64,000 nucleotides of DNA, taken from positions 124,001-188,000 of the forward strand of contig JBNKGL010000006.1 of the NCBI GenBank assembly GCA_050289805.1, read 5' to 3'. The number at the start of each line of letters is the position of its first letter. The first letter of the stretch is position 1. The notes beneath the pieces were generated by a model. It ran no database searches, was not told the DNA's origin, and saw nothing but the letters and a program-made list of their open reading frames with translations. The position numbers and the translations under genes were made by a program. This stretch comes from JAUILA01 sp050289805. Lineage in GTDB: Bacteria; Bacteroidota; Bacteroidia; Cytophagales; Cyclobacteriaceae. Positions 45,068 through 54,055 of the stretch are shown piece after piece.

Positions 45068-45925
45068 CTATTCTGCGCGTTTGAAATACAAATTTTTTGA
45101 AATGAAGCCCAAAAATTCATATCTGTTTGAAATTAAATACTGATATATTTCATTTTCGGGAGAGCTCTCGAGAGAAAATGTTTCATCCTCCAGTACAATC
45201 AATTTCGGGGAATACAGTGAAAAATCTAACGATTTCAGGACATGAAAGTCATGTTCCTCCGCATCGATGGTGAGTAAATCGAAATTGCCGGGGGCTCCAT
45301 GAGTTTTCAAAATGCTTGTCAATGTGCTTGTTTGGACTTCAATTTTTTTAATCTCTAAATTATTCTTTTTAGGGTATTCAAGGTTTTCAATTTCAGTGGT
45401 CGAGAGTACATCATTTTCTATCAGGTAAAAATCTCTTGTTGAATCGAGATCTGAAACAAGCGTGCAAACCGCCACATCTCGTGGTCGGTAATATTTATAT
45501 TTATCAATTAATTTTTTATTCGCATCAATACAGATACCGCGCCAGCCTTTGCGGTATAGTAGATAAGTATTGGAAATGAATATTGGATGATTTGAGCCTA
45601 CATCCACATAATAGCCATTGTATGAAATAACATTATTGAGAGCAAACTCAATGATTCTGTCTTCTCCAGCATGCGCAAAACTGTATTTGACATTCCTGCC
45701 TAAAACAATTCTCAACAAGGCTGATGAAATGATACCAATGGCTCTGAATAAACTCCTGATTGGATATCTCCTGGTATAGAATTGACGAAATGAACCCCTT
45801 ATCTCTTTAATTACAACACCAAATAATGTGAACCGTGCCCTGCTATAAGCACGGTTATAAAGCTGTTGATGAAAAATCTTTTGTAGGTAGCTTCTCAAAA
45901 AAGGATAACTTAAATCTTCATCCAT
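45068..45925 (-). CDS. FkbM family methyltransferase
   Basis: A 285-residue protein. The FkbM methyltransferase domain is seen as AGEDRIIEFALNN, YYVDVGSNHPIFISNTYLLYRKGWRGICIDAN (SAM-binding start) and FDLLTIDAEEHDFHVLKSLDF. An N-terminal helical, hydrophobic stretch (about 55-75) precedes it. FkbM enzymes O-methylate sugars or polyketides and often sit in polysaccharide clusters; here it is alone. The gene and its flanks are clearly more AT-rich than the neighbours, and a repeat-like CCTGC/GCAGG segment follows it, so acquisition by transfer is possible. Confidence 0.88.
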   Translation of the reverse strand: MDEDLSYPFLRSYLQKIFHQQLYNRAYSRARFTLFGVVIKEIRGSFRQFYTRRYPIRSLFRAIGIISSALLRIVLGRNVKYSFAHAGEDRIIEFALNNVISYNGYYVDVGSNHPIFISNTYLLYRKGWRGICIDANKKLIDKYKYYRPRDVAVCTLVSDLDSTRDFYLIENDVLSTTEIENLEYPKKNNLEIKKIEVQTSTLTSILKTHGAPGNFDLLTIDAEEHDFHVLKSLDFSLYSPKLIVLEDETFSLESSPENEIYQYLISNRYEFLGFISKNLYFKRAE

Positions 45926-46165
45926 TCAGATGGAATAATACAGCAAGATGTGTTTTTTGATTCAAAAAGAGAAAATCCTCATAACTATACCATTGGAAAC
46001 AATATCAACCTGAATCGTGGTTTTCCGGAAAAATTGACGACATCTGTTTCAATGAGTATCGAGGTTCTTTTCAAAGGCATAAAAGTTATTCAAAAATAGT
46101 TATCCCACCTCATTTGAAATTCAGCCAAATCAATACATTTGCCGGAATTTAATTTACCAATAAAA

Positions 46166-46738
46166 ATGAAATATTGTTTTACTGTTATTTTGATTTTTCT
46201 GCTCTCCCAGCACAGCCTCTTGATGGCACAGGATACTGAAAAGACAAGGCCCGTAAAATTATTGATTGAAGCCGGGATCGAGTTCGGGGGTGATGAAATT
46301 CTCACCGTATTTTTTACCAATGGAGAAGACCAAAAAATGCGCGCCGGACAGGGGGGCTTCCTTGCAGTTGGCGGAGAGTTTATTGTTTCCCAGGCTTTTA
46401 TGGTTCGCAGTACCATCGGGGTAAAATACAATACAACTGCAGCTGATAATGCAAATATCCGCCTGTTACGCTTTCCATTCAATCTTATGGGATTCTGGAA
46501 AATAAACGAAAACTTCAGGGCGGGAGCCGGTGCCACAACTCATTTGGGGACAAACCTCAAGGGCGACGGGTTTCTTCCGGACGTTGATTTTACCAGCAGC
46601 GTCGGGCCGAGATTCGAGTTTGGTTACAGGTGGATTGCTGTAACTTATACTTCAGTGCAGTATAAGGATGAATCCGATGAGAAGTTCTCCGCCAGCTCAT
46701 TCGGAGTTGCATTGTCATTCACCATTCCGAACCGCTAA
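46166..46738 (+). CDS. Small outer-membrane beta-barrel-like protein
   Basis: About 190 residues from the ATG at 46166, giving a clean signal peptide (MKYCFTVILIFLLSQHSLLMAQ). Beta strands with Gly and aromatic girdles follow (LLIEAGIEFGGDEILTVFF, AVGGEFIVSQAFMVRSTIGVKY, FRAGAGATTHLGTNL, RFEFGYRWIAVTYTSVQYK), suggesting an eight-stranded barrel. Function unknown. A modest terminator-like hairpin follows. Confidence 0.72.
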   Translation: MKYCFTVILIFLLSQHSLLMAQDTEKTRPVKLLIEAGIEFGGDEILTVFFTNGEDQKMRAGQGGFLAVGGEFIVSQAFMVRSTIGVKYNTTAADNANIRLLRFPFNLMGFWKINENFRAGAGATTHLGTNLKGDGFLPDVDFTSSVGPRFEFGYRWIAVTYTSVQYKDESDEKFSASSFGVALSFTIPNR

Positions 46739-46771
46739 GTATTTGTCGACCCTTTGAAATTACTCTAACAG

Positions 46772-46797
46772 AAAAAGCCTTTATATGCGAGCTTTTT
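46772..46797 (+). terminator. Possible weak terminator
   Basis: AAAAAGC (46772-46778) pairs with GCTTTTT (46791-46797) around a twelve-base loop, with further T after. It follows the small beta-barrel gene but the stem is short. Confidence 0.45.
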
Positions 46798-46805
46798 TTA
46801 TCAAC

Positions 46806-46832
46806 AAAAGAGCCTGCAAAACCTGCAGGCTC
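46806..46832 (-). terminator. Terminator of the DUF1328 gene
   Basis: GAGCCTGC (46810-46817) and GCAGGCTC (46825-46832) form a perfect eight-base stem with a seven-base loop. On the minus strand it is followed by TTTTGTT, and it lies directly after the DUF1328 stop. Confidence 0.75.
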
Positions 46833-46855
46833 CGATATCTGTTTAACGGTTTTCG

Positions 46856-47017
46856 TTATTTCCTGATAAGTCCGGAAATAAGAGAAACAACCATCAGAAC
46901 CAGGAATACAAAGAATATGATCTTCGCGATCCCAGCGGCCCCGGCGGCAATACCTCCAAAACCAAAAATAGCGGCAATAATTGCGATTACAAGAAATATA
47001 AGTGTCCAGCGTAACAT
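46856..47017 (-). CDS. DUF1328 family small membrane protein (YtjA-like)
   Basis: A 53-residue gene found by translating the minus strand from ATG 47017 to TAA 46856. The product starts MLRWTLIFLVIAIIAAIFGF, continues with a GGIAAGAAGIAKI glycine/alanine turn, and ends in a second helix (FFVFLVLMVVSLISGLI) and RK. This is the DUF1328/YtjA signature of two helices joined by a small-residue loop. Such genes are often stress-induced in proteobacteria and Bacteroidota. Function unknown. A terminator follows on the same strand. Confidence 0.93.
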   Translation of the reverse strand: MLRWTLIFLVIAIIAAIFGFGGIAAGAAGIAKIIFFVFLVLMVVSLISGLIRK

Positions 47018-47330
47018 AGTTGATTAGTTTAGTTTCAATTTTCAGATATCAAATTCAGATATCAGGTAATGACACCGATAGTCCAAATACATTGCCAACC
47101 TCCTAAACTTTGATCACAGGGCAGGAAAGTCTAAATGTTGGGGAAGAATGGCAACAACTATATTGTGAATTCGGGTCTAGAATACACACGAAAGAAACGG
47201 AAAACACGTTTATCTGCTTCTTATAGCTGTTGGCATGGAATTTACACCATATAGGATAGAAGCGCGATCGATAATTGGGCGTGCTTGAATTAACTTTAAT
47301 TAACAAAGACTAAACAAAACGAACAAAGAC
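47018..47330. other. Intergenic region between DUF1328 and the coiled-coil lipoprotein
   Basis: About 310 bp separating divergent genes. It contains TCAGATATCA twice near 47041-47065 (TTTTCAGATATCAAATTCAGATATCAGG) and AT-rich DNA before the lipoprotein start (TTGAATTAACTTTAATTAAC). No gene was found. It should carry promoters for both stress-type genes, but none can be assigned firmly. Confidence 0.5.
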
Positions 47331-47756
47331 ATGAAACTTTTAAATAGAATAGCCTATATAGTTGGAGTCATAATAATTGCAGGGACATTTACCATGTGTA
47401 CCGGTACATCAGAAAATTCACAGGATTCAAGTCAGGAAATAACCCAGGACTGGCAGGATAAAAAGGAACAAATGAAAAGTGATCTTGAATCGCAAATCAG
47501 TAAAATCCAGAATGACATCGATGAAATGGATGCAAAAATGGAAGATGCCTCAGATGAAATGAAAGAATCCTGGATGGCAACTAAAGATGACCTGAAGGAA
47601 TTCAAAGCTGATCTTCAGGAAAAACTTGATGAAGTAGATGATCAGACAGAAGATACCTGGAACAATTTCAAAGATGAAGTGAATGATGAATTGGCTTCAA
47701 TGAAAAAGAACTGGGATGATTTTAAAGAGAGTATAAATGAAAAAATGGAAGGTTAA
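47331..47756 (+). CDS. Coiled-coil lipoprotein of unknown function
   Basis: A 141-residue protein. The signal peptide ends in the lipobox-like TFTMC (Cys23), suggesting lipid anchoring. The mature part is strongly charged and helical, with heptad-like runs such as DLESQISKIQNDIDEMDAKMEDASDEMKESW and KDDLKEFKADLQEKLDEVDD, and repeating W-(N/D)-(N/D)-F units (DTWNNFKDE; KNWDDFKESI). Similar small lipoproteins are envelope stress-related in other bacteria, but no specific function is known. A strong terminator follows. Confidence 0.78.
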   Translation: MKLLNRIAYIVGVIIIAGTFTMCTGTSENSQDSSQEITQDWQDKKEQMKSDLESQISKIQNDIDEMDAKMEDASDEMKESWMATKDDLKEFKADLQEKLDEVDDQTEDTWNNFKDEVNDELASMKKNWDDFKESINEKMEG

Positions 47757-47782
47757 ATCAGAACACCTGATTTCCCAATGAG

Positions 47783-47815
47783 AAAACCCCCGTGAATCCT
47801 TCATGGGGGTTTTTT
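47783..47815 (+). terminator. Intrinsic terminator
   Basis: CCCCCGTGAA (47787-47796) pairs with TTCATGGGGG (47800-47809) with one G-U pair, a TCC loop and six T following. It ends the coiled-coil lipoprotein transcript. Confidence 0.93.
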
Positions 47816-47958
47816 AGTGCATTCTGTTTTTCAACAATTCGTATCTCATTACTATTCTAATCCAAAATTAAAATTATCCAGGATCTTCAAAGTAGCTTCA
47901 GCCGGATAATAGCGGATAAATACCAGAAGAAGGGGTAATCACTTATAATTTTACAGCA

Positions 47959-50481
47959 TCATTCCTTCTTAACTAAATTCTTAAACGCCGATCCAAAAAT
48001 CAGGTAACTGGTATTCCCTCCAATCGTACCCTCGTTCTGCCCCCACAGGAAAGGCCAGTCGTCATAATTTTCGAAATGATCGGGCTTTCTGAACAGTATC
48101 CCCGGAGCTACATTACCCGGAATAAAGGAGAAATCAGCCCGGTTATTACCATAAAATACTTCCTTGGGCCGGACAGCTGCAGAAGTAGCTACAAGCGAAT
48201 AGTTGTGATAGGGATGACAACCAAACAGCCAGTTGGTGGCTTTGAACGCATGATGTTCATCAATAATATCCGGAAAATACATGTTGGCAAAACAAATCGT
48301 AGTTCCAAACCGGACAATACCACCGGATCCCGCCCAATTGCCGAGACTAATAGGTACTCCATAGGGATTATCCTCTTCAAGCTCATCGATATATGTCTTG
48401 TATTGCACAACATAAGCACGCAGCCTTTCCTTGAATGATGAATCCATATACGGTATTGCATGGAGCGCTGTCAGAATACTGAAGCTCACATTACGGTCCA
48501 GCGAAGGCCAGAGAAGCTCCTGGAATTTATCTGCATATTGCTGCTCCCCTGTAGTAATGAATAATTGCAGATTGGTTGAAATATCCGCAAACCGGCCCCG
48601 GCTATTCTCATCTTCAGGCTGCTTGGCGAGTAATTCAGTGGCTTCTTTCAGCAAGCGCTTCGACTGGGCCAGCGCCCTGTCAGAAAGATCATCATTGTAG
48701 CCGCTCAACGCACGGCTTGCAGAGGCAAACATTGCAGCGGCCCTTAGATCCAGGCTTGGATTCCGGCTTGTAAAGGCCCACATGTCATCGCGTACTCCGC
48801 TGGACAGACCGTCCTCAGCTATTTCATACGGACCAAGTTCCGGATTAAAAGGAAGGCCATCCGTTATTGAAGCGGCGTCGCCAAGATGGTGATAATTGTC
48901 AAGGACGGAGTTGGAAAGGGTTTGTGCCATGTGGCCGAGAATCTCGGCCTGTGCAACCAGGTTCAGCGTTCCATGTTCAAGATACTGCAATATATCCGGA
49001 GTGCCATCCGGACGGTGAAGATCAACATACCTCTGTTCCTCATCAACAAAGGTTTGATCCCGCTGGGGTTTAAAATATTCCCATGTTTCAACAAAATTCT
49101 GCACCACGAAAATATTCGACGCTGTCTCGATATCGAAGTCCCCGGCATCAAAGAATCCACCAATGTTTAAGCCCGGAATGGTTTCCAGTGCTTCATATTC
49201 CGTATCGGTAGTGGGTCCCTGCCCATGTAAATCGAAATGATCGGTATTTGGCGGGGCCTGGAGGTAGCCTTCCCTGAACGGTTCGCCATGCCACACCCGG
49301 TAGGCCTCATTAACGAACATGTGATTCATATGAATAGGAATCCACACATCGCTGGTTGCATCTGTGATCTTGTCGTAAACATTCTCTTCAATTATGAAAT
49401 GATTTGTTTTGATATCGCCATACTGAATATAGTAGATACCCGGTGTGTTCACCTCCGTAAAATTGAATTTCACATAGTGATATTTGTAATAATCGCCCCA
49501 GGGCTCTATGCTGCCGGTATAAACCCTGGTAGTTTTGCCATCCTCCTCTATTTTGTAGATGGATGCAGTTGCCTCCGTTTGATCATTCTTGTCAAGTTCT
49601 ATCACAGAGACCTTAGGTTGCGATGGCAGGTATCCCACCTGGGAGAATCCGATATTCGGCTCCCTGATCCAACCTTCAATGGCATGCGGTTCTACCATCC
49701 AGGTGAGTACTTTGCCGGTTTGCCCCGATGGCAGCAAACTGCGAATAACATACCAGCCGTTCTGCGCCAGAATGCGGCCATCATAAAACATCAGATCTGA
49801 ATCGGAGGTTATCTTGACCAATCGCCCGGGATCATCCGGCGCAAGAATCATGGTCTTACCCTTTTCAATAGGCAAAGGTTCAATAAACCTGCCCGTACCC
49901 CTGTCATCGGAGGTTACATATCCTTTAAATTGCTTTAGTTTTTCATTGCTTGGCCGTGTAGTCGTTTCACTAACCGTATAACGAGGAAATACACCGGGCC
50001 GGCCGTCCATCAGGTAAGTCTTCCCCCAGTACTGAGAAGGCAGGAATTCCAGGTTGAAGCCCACATCGCCTTCAATTTCCTGAGGAAGGGGTTCATCAAG
50101 ATATACCGATATCTCAACCGCGTTTCCTTTAGCGGTTACGATAACACGCGATTCGAAATCATAATCCTCATACCGTAATACAGATGAAATGGACTTCGAT
50201 TCACTGTCCACTTCACGGGAACGTATGACAGGAACAAGGTCCCACTGCTCCGGGGTACTGGAAAGTCTGACTGCCCCGCCCTGAGCCGTCCTCACACCGT
50301 GATGGATCAGTTCTATACCGGCAGTTTTTTCATCGTTAAAGCCTCCGGTAAAGAGGTTGTTGTATACGAGGACATTCACACCATTCCTTTCGAAATACTC
50401 CAGTTCATTGAGTTTCAATTCCTGGCTGGTTCCATAATGAAACGCTGATAACAGCAGTATTGCAACGGATAATTTTTTCAT
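47959..50481 (-). CDS. Glycoside hydrolase family 9 protein with N-terminal extra domain
   Basis: An 840-residue secreted protein (signal MKKLSVAILLLSAFHYGTSQ). Residues about 21-270 form a beta-rich region not typical of GH9. A cellulase-type Ig-like domain covers about 275-365 (PNIGFSQVGYLPSQPKVSVIELDK...). The (alpha/alpha)6 catalytic domain follows, with the DAGD nucleophile/base motif at 445-448 and the general-acid Glu in NEG near 816-817. GH9 enzymes cleave beta-1,4-glucans; some act on chitosan or glucosamine oligosaccharides. Divergent from a GH18 gene, which makes a chito-oligosaccharide link possible. The substrate is not proven. Confidence 0.9.
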   Translation of the reverse strand: MKKLSVAILLLSAFHYGTSQELKLNELEYFERNGVNVLVYNNLFTGGFNDEKTAGIELIHHGVRTAQGGAVRLSSTPEQWDLVPVIRSREVDSESKSISSVLRYEDYDFESRVIVTAKGNAVEISVYLDEPLPQEIEGDVGFNLEFLPSQYWGKTYLMDGRPGVFPRYTVSETTTRPSNEKLKQFKGYVTSDDRGTGRFIEPLPIEKGKTMILAPDDPGRLVKITSDSDLMFYDGRILAQNGWYVIRSLLPSGQTGKVLTWMVEPHAIEGWIREPNIGFSQVGYLPSQPKVSVIELDKNDQTEATASIYKIEEDGKTTRVYTGSIEPWGDYYKYHYVKFNFTEVNTPGIYYIQYGDIKTNHFIIEENVYDKITDATSDVWIPIHMNHMFVNEAYRVWHGEPFREGYLQAPPNTDHFDLHGQGPTTDTEYEALETIPGLNIGGFFDAGDFDIETASNIFVVQNFVETWEYFKPQRDQTFVDEEQRYVDLHRPDGTPDILQYLEHGTLNLVAQAEILGHMAQTLSNSVLDNYHHLGDAASITDGLPFNPELGPYEIAEDGLSSGVRDDMWAFTSRNPSLDLRAAAMFASASRALSGYNDDLSDRALAQSKRLLKEATELLAKQPEDENSRGRFADISTNLQLFITTGEQQYADKFQELLWPSLDRNVSFSILTALHAIPYMDSSFKERLRAYVVQYKTYIDELEEDNPYGVPISLGNWAGSGGIVRFGTTICFANMYFPDIIDEHHAFKATNWLFGCHPYHNYSLVATSAAVRPKEVFYGNNRADFSFIPGNVAPGILFRKPDHFENYDDWPFLWGQNEGTIGGNTSYLIFGSAFKNLVKKE

Positions 50482-50638
50482 ACATCTTTAGGACTTAACC
50501 CTTATTAAAGTCGACATACAAATTGGCGATTTTTTTCAGAAGTAAAAAAGAGTTGCAAAGCGATACGAAACCTGGCAGGACTGGCAATATTGATTATCTT
50601 TCACTTATTTTCTTAATCCAGCGGAATAACTTCATCCA

Positions 50639-51826
50639 ATGAAACATTTGTTGATTATCATATACCTTTTCATCTTTTTTTCATGTTCAACACAACATGA
50701 AGGTCAGGAACAAGGGAAATCCGATCCTGTGATCATGGCGTATTATGTTCCTGAACGGGACTACAAACCCGATGAGATCCCCGTTGAAAAGCTTACCCAT
50801 ATAATTTATTCCTTTACCCATGTGATTGAGGGTGAAATGAAATTTGGCAAACCCGAAGTAGCAGGGCCTAAGCTCGAGGCACTCGTCCGTCAAAAAGAAC
50901 GTAACCCTGATCTGAAGGTGATGATCGCCTGTGGAGGGTGGGGGGCCGACGGGTTTTCAGATATGGCCCTGACGGAAGAAAGCCGGTCGAAGTTTATAAG
51001 GAGTGCCCATGACTTCATTGAAAAATACCAGCTCGATGGCATGGACATGGACTGGGAATATCCGGGGATTTCCGGTGCCGGGACCATGGCCCGTCCGGAA
51101 GACACAAAAAATTTCACTGCCCTGATGAAGGGTCTTCGTGAAATGCTCGATACTTTCAATACGCCCAAAATACTCACATTCGCAGCGGCGGGTTGGAAGC
51201 GGTATTACGATCATATTGAGTTGAACGAAGTCATGAAATATGCCAATTACACCAATGTGATGACTTATGACCAGGTATCCGGCGTTTCAATCTATACGGG
51301 GCATCATACGCCATTGGGCAATGTAACAAGCGAACAAATTGCAGGCACACCATTTCATGATCACCTGGATAGTCTTTTCCAGGCAGGGGAAAGCCCTGAT
51401 CCCAATCCCGAGTCTGTCGAAAAAATTGTGGAATTCCTGATCGGGGAGGGAGTCGATCCCGGGCAGATTGTGATCGGATCAGCCTTCTACGGACGGGCAT
51501 GGAAGGGCGTGCCTCCGGATAACCTCGGACTGTACCAGCTAAGCGGCGGCCTTCATATCGGCTGGAGTGCCTACCATCATATAAGAAAGGTGTTTGAACC
51601 AGATACAAATTATACCCGCCATTGGGACGAGTTGGCAAAAGCACCTTATATGTACAGCGCGGCCGACAGTATTATGATCTCCTATGATGATACCGTTTCT
51701 GTGGCAATGAAGACCCGTTATGCCATGGAGAAGGGTCTCGGCGGCATTATGTTCTGGGAACTGGGCAATGATACAAAAGAGGAGGGAAGTTTACTTGATG
51801 CCATTTTTAATGCGGCAAGTGAGTGA
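50639..51826 (+). CDS. Glycoside hydrolase family 18 lipoprotein (chitinase-like)
   Basis: A 395-residue protein. A lipoprotein signal ends in FFSC (Cys16). The TIM-barrel GH18 hallmarks are present: the SxGG-like strand as MIACGGW (96-101) and DGMDMDWEYPG (133-143) carrying the DxxDxDxE catalytic motif with Glu140 as proton donor; MTYD and the terminal GGIMFWELGND segment also match. It should cleave chitin or related N-acetylglucosamine polymers at the cell surface. The divergent neighbour GH9 shares a 157-bp promoter region, so coordinated expression is plausible. Confidence 0.95.
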   Translation: MKHLLIIIYLFIFFSCSTQHEGQEQGKSDPVIMAYYVPERDYKPDEIPVEKLTHIIYSFTHVIEGEMKFGKPEVAGPKLEALVRQKERNPDLKVMIACGGWGADGFSDMALTEESRSKFIRSAHDFIEKYQLDGMDMDWEYPGISGAGTMARPEDTKNFTALMKGLREMLDTFNTPKILTFAAAGWKRYYDHIELNEVMKYANYTNVMTYDQVSGVSIYTGHHTPLGNVTSEQIAGTPFHDHLDSLFQAGESPDPNPESVEKIVEFLIGEGVDPGQIVIGSAFYGRAWKGVPPDNLGLYQLSGGLHIGWSAYHHIRKVFEPDTNYTRHWDELAKAPYMYSAADSIMISYDDTVSVAMKTRYAMEKGLGGIMFWELGNDTKEEGSLLDAIFNAASE

Positions 51827-51900
51827 TCCTTCCAGATAAAACCAGGCTATAGCTTATCAAAAATTCCAGAATTCATTTTTATAAATGTTGAATATTTATT

Positions 51901-51919
51901 TACTTTGTAATTCAAAGTA
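51901..51919. promoter_or_regulatory. Perfect dyad operator candidate
   Basis: TACTTTG-TAATT-CAAAGTA: perfect seven-base arms with a five-base spacer, about 100 bp upstream of the small membrane-protein gene at 52020. A site of this symmetry in a promoter region is typical of a dimeric repressor. The binding protein is unknown. Confidence 0.55.
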
Positions 51920-52019
51920 CTTTTAAATAACATTGAAAGTGAATATAACCATTTAAACTGTTCATCTTTTCAATGGTGGCTTGGGTAATCCCGATGAAAT
52001 GGACTTTAAATTTTAAAAT

Positions 52020-52325
52020 ATGAATACAATGACAACGACACACAAGAACAGGCGACTGCTGATTATATTGGCGTCTGCCTTATCACTGCTGCTCATCCCG
52101 TTGATTGGCATGCAGTTTTCATCAGAAGTAGACTGGTCTCCTTTTGACTTTGTGATAATGGGTACACTCCTGGCCGGAGTCGGAATCCTGCTTGAAGTAG
52201 TGTTGCGAAAGGTTACCAAAACTGAAAACCGTATTGCACTAATAGCAATTCTACTGATTGCCTTCCTGCTTATCTGGGCTGAACTGGCAGTAGGAATATT
52301 CGGAACTCCCTTTGCGGGGAGTTAA
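52020..52325 (+). CDS. Small three-helix membrane protein of unknown function
   Basis: A 101-residue protein. Three membrane segments are visible: LLIILASALSLLLIPLIGM (about 13-31), FVIMGTLLAGVGILLEVVL (44-62) and IALIAILLIAFLLIWAELAVGIF (72-94). A charged loop (RKVTKTENR) separates the last two. Similar proteins occur in Bacteroidota as uncharacterised membrane proteins. A perfect dyad lies upstream, suggesting regulated expression. It converges on the MDR dehydrogenase gene. Confidence 0.75.
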   Translation: MNTMTTTHKNRRLLIILASALSLLLIPLIGMQFSSEVDWSPFDFVIMGTLLAGVGILLEVVLRKVTKTENRIALIAILLIAFLLIWAELAVGIFGTPFAGS

Positions 52326-52352
52326 AATACCGGTCAGATACCTATGATATCA

Positions 52353-53399
52353 TCAGTTTGATCTCAGGGAATTCATATCGATCACGAACCGGTATTTCAC
52401 ATCCGATTTCATTACACGGTCCCAGGCATCATTTATTTCATCCATATTGATCATTTCAATATCTGAAACAATATTATGCTCTGCGCAGAAATCCAGCATT
52501 TCCTGGGTTTCTTTGATTCCGCCGATCAAGGATCCTGCAACATTTTTCCTTCCGAATATGAGTCCCATACTATGGACATCCACCGGGGTTGCGCCTACCA
52601 GCACCATGGTCCGGTCGTTTTTAAGCAGCGGCAGGTATGGATTAATATCATGTGCGACAGGAACAGTATTTAACAGAAAATCAAAAGATCCTGCATGTGC
52701 GGCCATTTGATCCGGGTCTGTGGAAACAATCACGTCGCTCGCTCCCAGTCGTTTGGCATCCGCCCCTTTTTCGGGCGAAGTCGTGATCATGATGACTTCA
52801 GCACCCAGGGCAGCGGCGAATTTGACGCCCATATGACCCAGTCCGCCCAACCCGATCACACCAACCTTTTGGCCTGGTCCGACTTCCCAGTGTTTAAGAG
52901 GTGAATACGTGGTGATTCCGGCGCATAGCAACGGGGCGACTGCTTTTACATCAAGCTTGTCGGATACTTTCAGCACGAAATAGTCGTTCACAACAATCTG
53001 CGTTGAATACCCACCGTGTGTAACACCGCCCATTACGGGATCCGGACTTCCATATGTCATGACCATACCTTTCATACAAAATTGTTCAAGGTCATCTTTA
53101 CAGGAAGCACATTCACGGCATGAATCCACCATACATCCTACGGCCACCAGGTCACCAACCTTGTGATTCGTTACTTCAGATCCTATTGCAGTTACATGTC
53201 CCACAATCTCATGCCCGGGCACAATGGGATACATCGACATTCCCCAGTCATTATGTGCTGTATGAATATCACTGTGACAAACACCACAGTAATCGATCTC
53301 AATTTTTACATCGTTGGGCCCCACTTCCCGGCGATCAAAGTCAAACGGTTTAATTTCTTCGGTAGGACTGTATGCGGCGTATCCTTTGGTGTTGCTCAT
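52353..53399 (-). CDS. Zn-dependent NAD(P) alcohol dehydrogenase (MDR, YahK/CAD-like)
   Basis: A 348-residue medium-chain dehydrogenase. Catalytic Zn ligands are Cys41 in GVCHSD and His63-Glu64 in GHEIVG; the structural Zn site is Cys94, 97, 100 and 108 (SCRECASCKDDLEQFC). The cofactor motif GLGGLGHMG follows near 180-188. Such enzymes reduce aldehydes with NADPH, including cinnamyl-type aldehydes. Monocistronic. The physiological substrate is unknown. Confidence 0.95.
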   Translation of the reverse strand: MSNTKGYAAYSPTEEIKPFDFDRREVGPNDVKIEIDYCGVCHSDIHTAHNDWGMSMYPIVPGHEIVGHVTAIGSEVTNHKVGDLVAVGCMVDSCRECASCKDDLEQFCMKGMVMTYGSPDPVMGGVTHGGYSTQIVVNDYFVLKVSDKLDVKAVAPLLCAGITTYSPLKHWEVGPGQKVGVIGLGGLGHMGVKFAAALGAEVIMITTSPEKGADAKRLGASDVIVSTDPDQMAAHAGSFDFLLNTVPVAHDINPYLPLLKNDRTMVLVGATPVDVHSMGLIFGRKNVAGSLIGGIKETQEMLDFCAEHNIVSDIEMINMDEINDAWDRVMKSDVKYRFVIDMNSLRSN

Positions 53400-53521
53400 G
53401 ACGGGATTGGGTTTGTGTTTTAAGAATTTATTAAAGTGTCTGAAAATAAGAATTTTGCACGTGGTATCAACAGGATTGAATTAAAATAATTTTCACATTT
53501 TCATCTTTCATGATCCCTGTG

Positions 53522-54055
53522 TTACGTGTGTTCCGAACTCATCTTTCTCAAACCAAAGAAGCACATGTATATAATGGTTAGCGAAATGATGATGTTAACC
53601 ACATTGATGCCCGCCTGAAGCTTCAATGTCATGGCAATCGTATAAAAAATAGTCCCTGAAATCAGTATGATCCCTGTCCAAAGGGGGAAGTAATTTCGTC
53701 GCAATACCGCAATACCAAAGATGATAAATCCCGACAGGCTTAAAAGACCAGGTATTTTATAAATTGGGTTCAACTCGATAAACTCTGAAACGGTTAATCC
53801 TGAATTCAGCACCTGGACAGGAAAATAAGCCAGCGCGAAATACGTGATTGAAATCAGAAATGTCCCAAGAAGGCTGGGCAGGTTTTTGTTTTTTGACTGA
53901 CAAAGATGCAATCCCCAGATACCGACACCTGCGAGAATATGGTAGGCGGATGTGAGGTAATAAACTGCAGCATTATAGCCCTTCCAAATTTCAATTATTT
54001 CCGAAACCATCCACAGGGTAAATGCCGCAATAGCGATATAGAGTAAATATTTCAT
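53522..54055 (-). CDS. Membrane protein of unknown function
   Basis: A 177-residue integral membrane protein with about six hydrophobic segments (about 3-20, 34-52, 63-82, 104-122, 128-147 and 152-168). No family motif was recognised. It stands alone between the dehydrogenase and the cytochrome c gene, which is divergent. The hydrophobic pattern and ATG make it a likely real gene. Confidence 0.75.
   Translation of the reverse strand: MKYLLYIAIAAFTLWMVSEIIEIWKGYNAAVYYLTSAYHILAGVGIWGLHLCQSKNKNLPSLLGTFLISITYFALAYFPVQVLNSGLTVSEFIELNPIYKIPGLLSLSGFIIFGIAVLRRNYFPLWTGIILISGTIFYTIAMTLKLQAGINVVNIIISLTIIYMCFFGLRKMSSEHT

Noticed and set aside
44910..45143. 77-codon plus-strand frame downstream of the FkbM gene
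   Set aside because: It runs through repeat-like sequence and into the end of the FkbM gene; no protein features.
46785..47027. Plus-strand reading frame over the DUF1328 gene
   Set aside because: The minus-strand product is a clear DUF1328 protein; the plus frame is its shadow.
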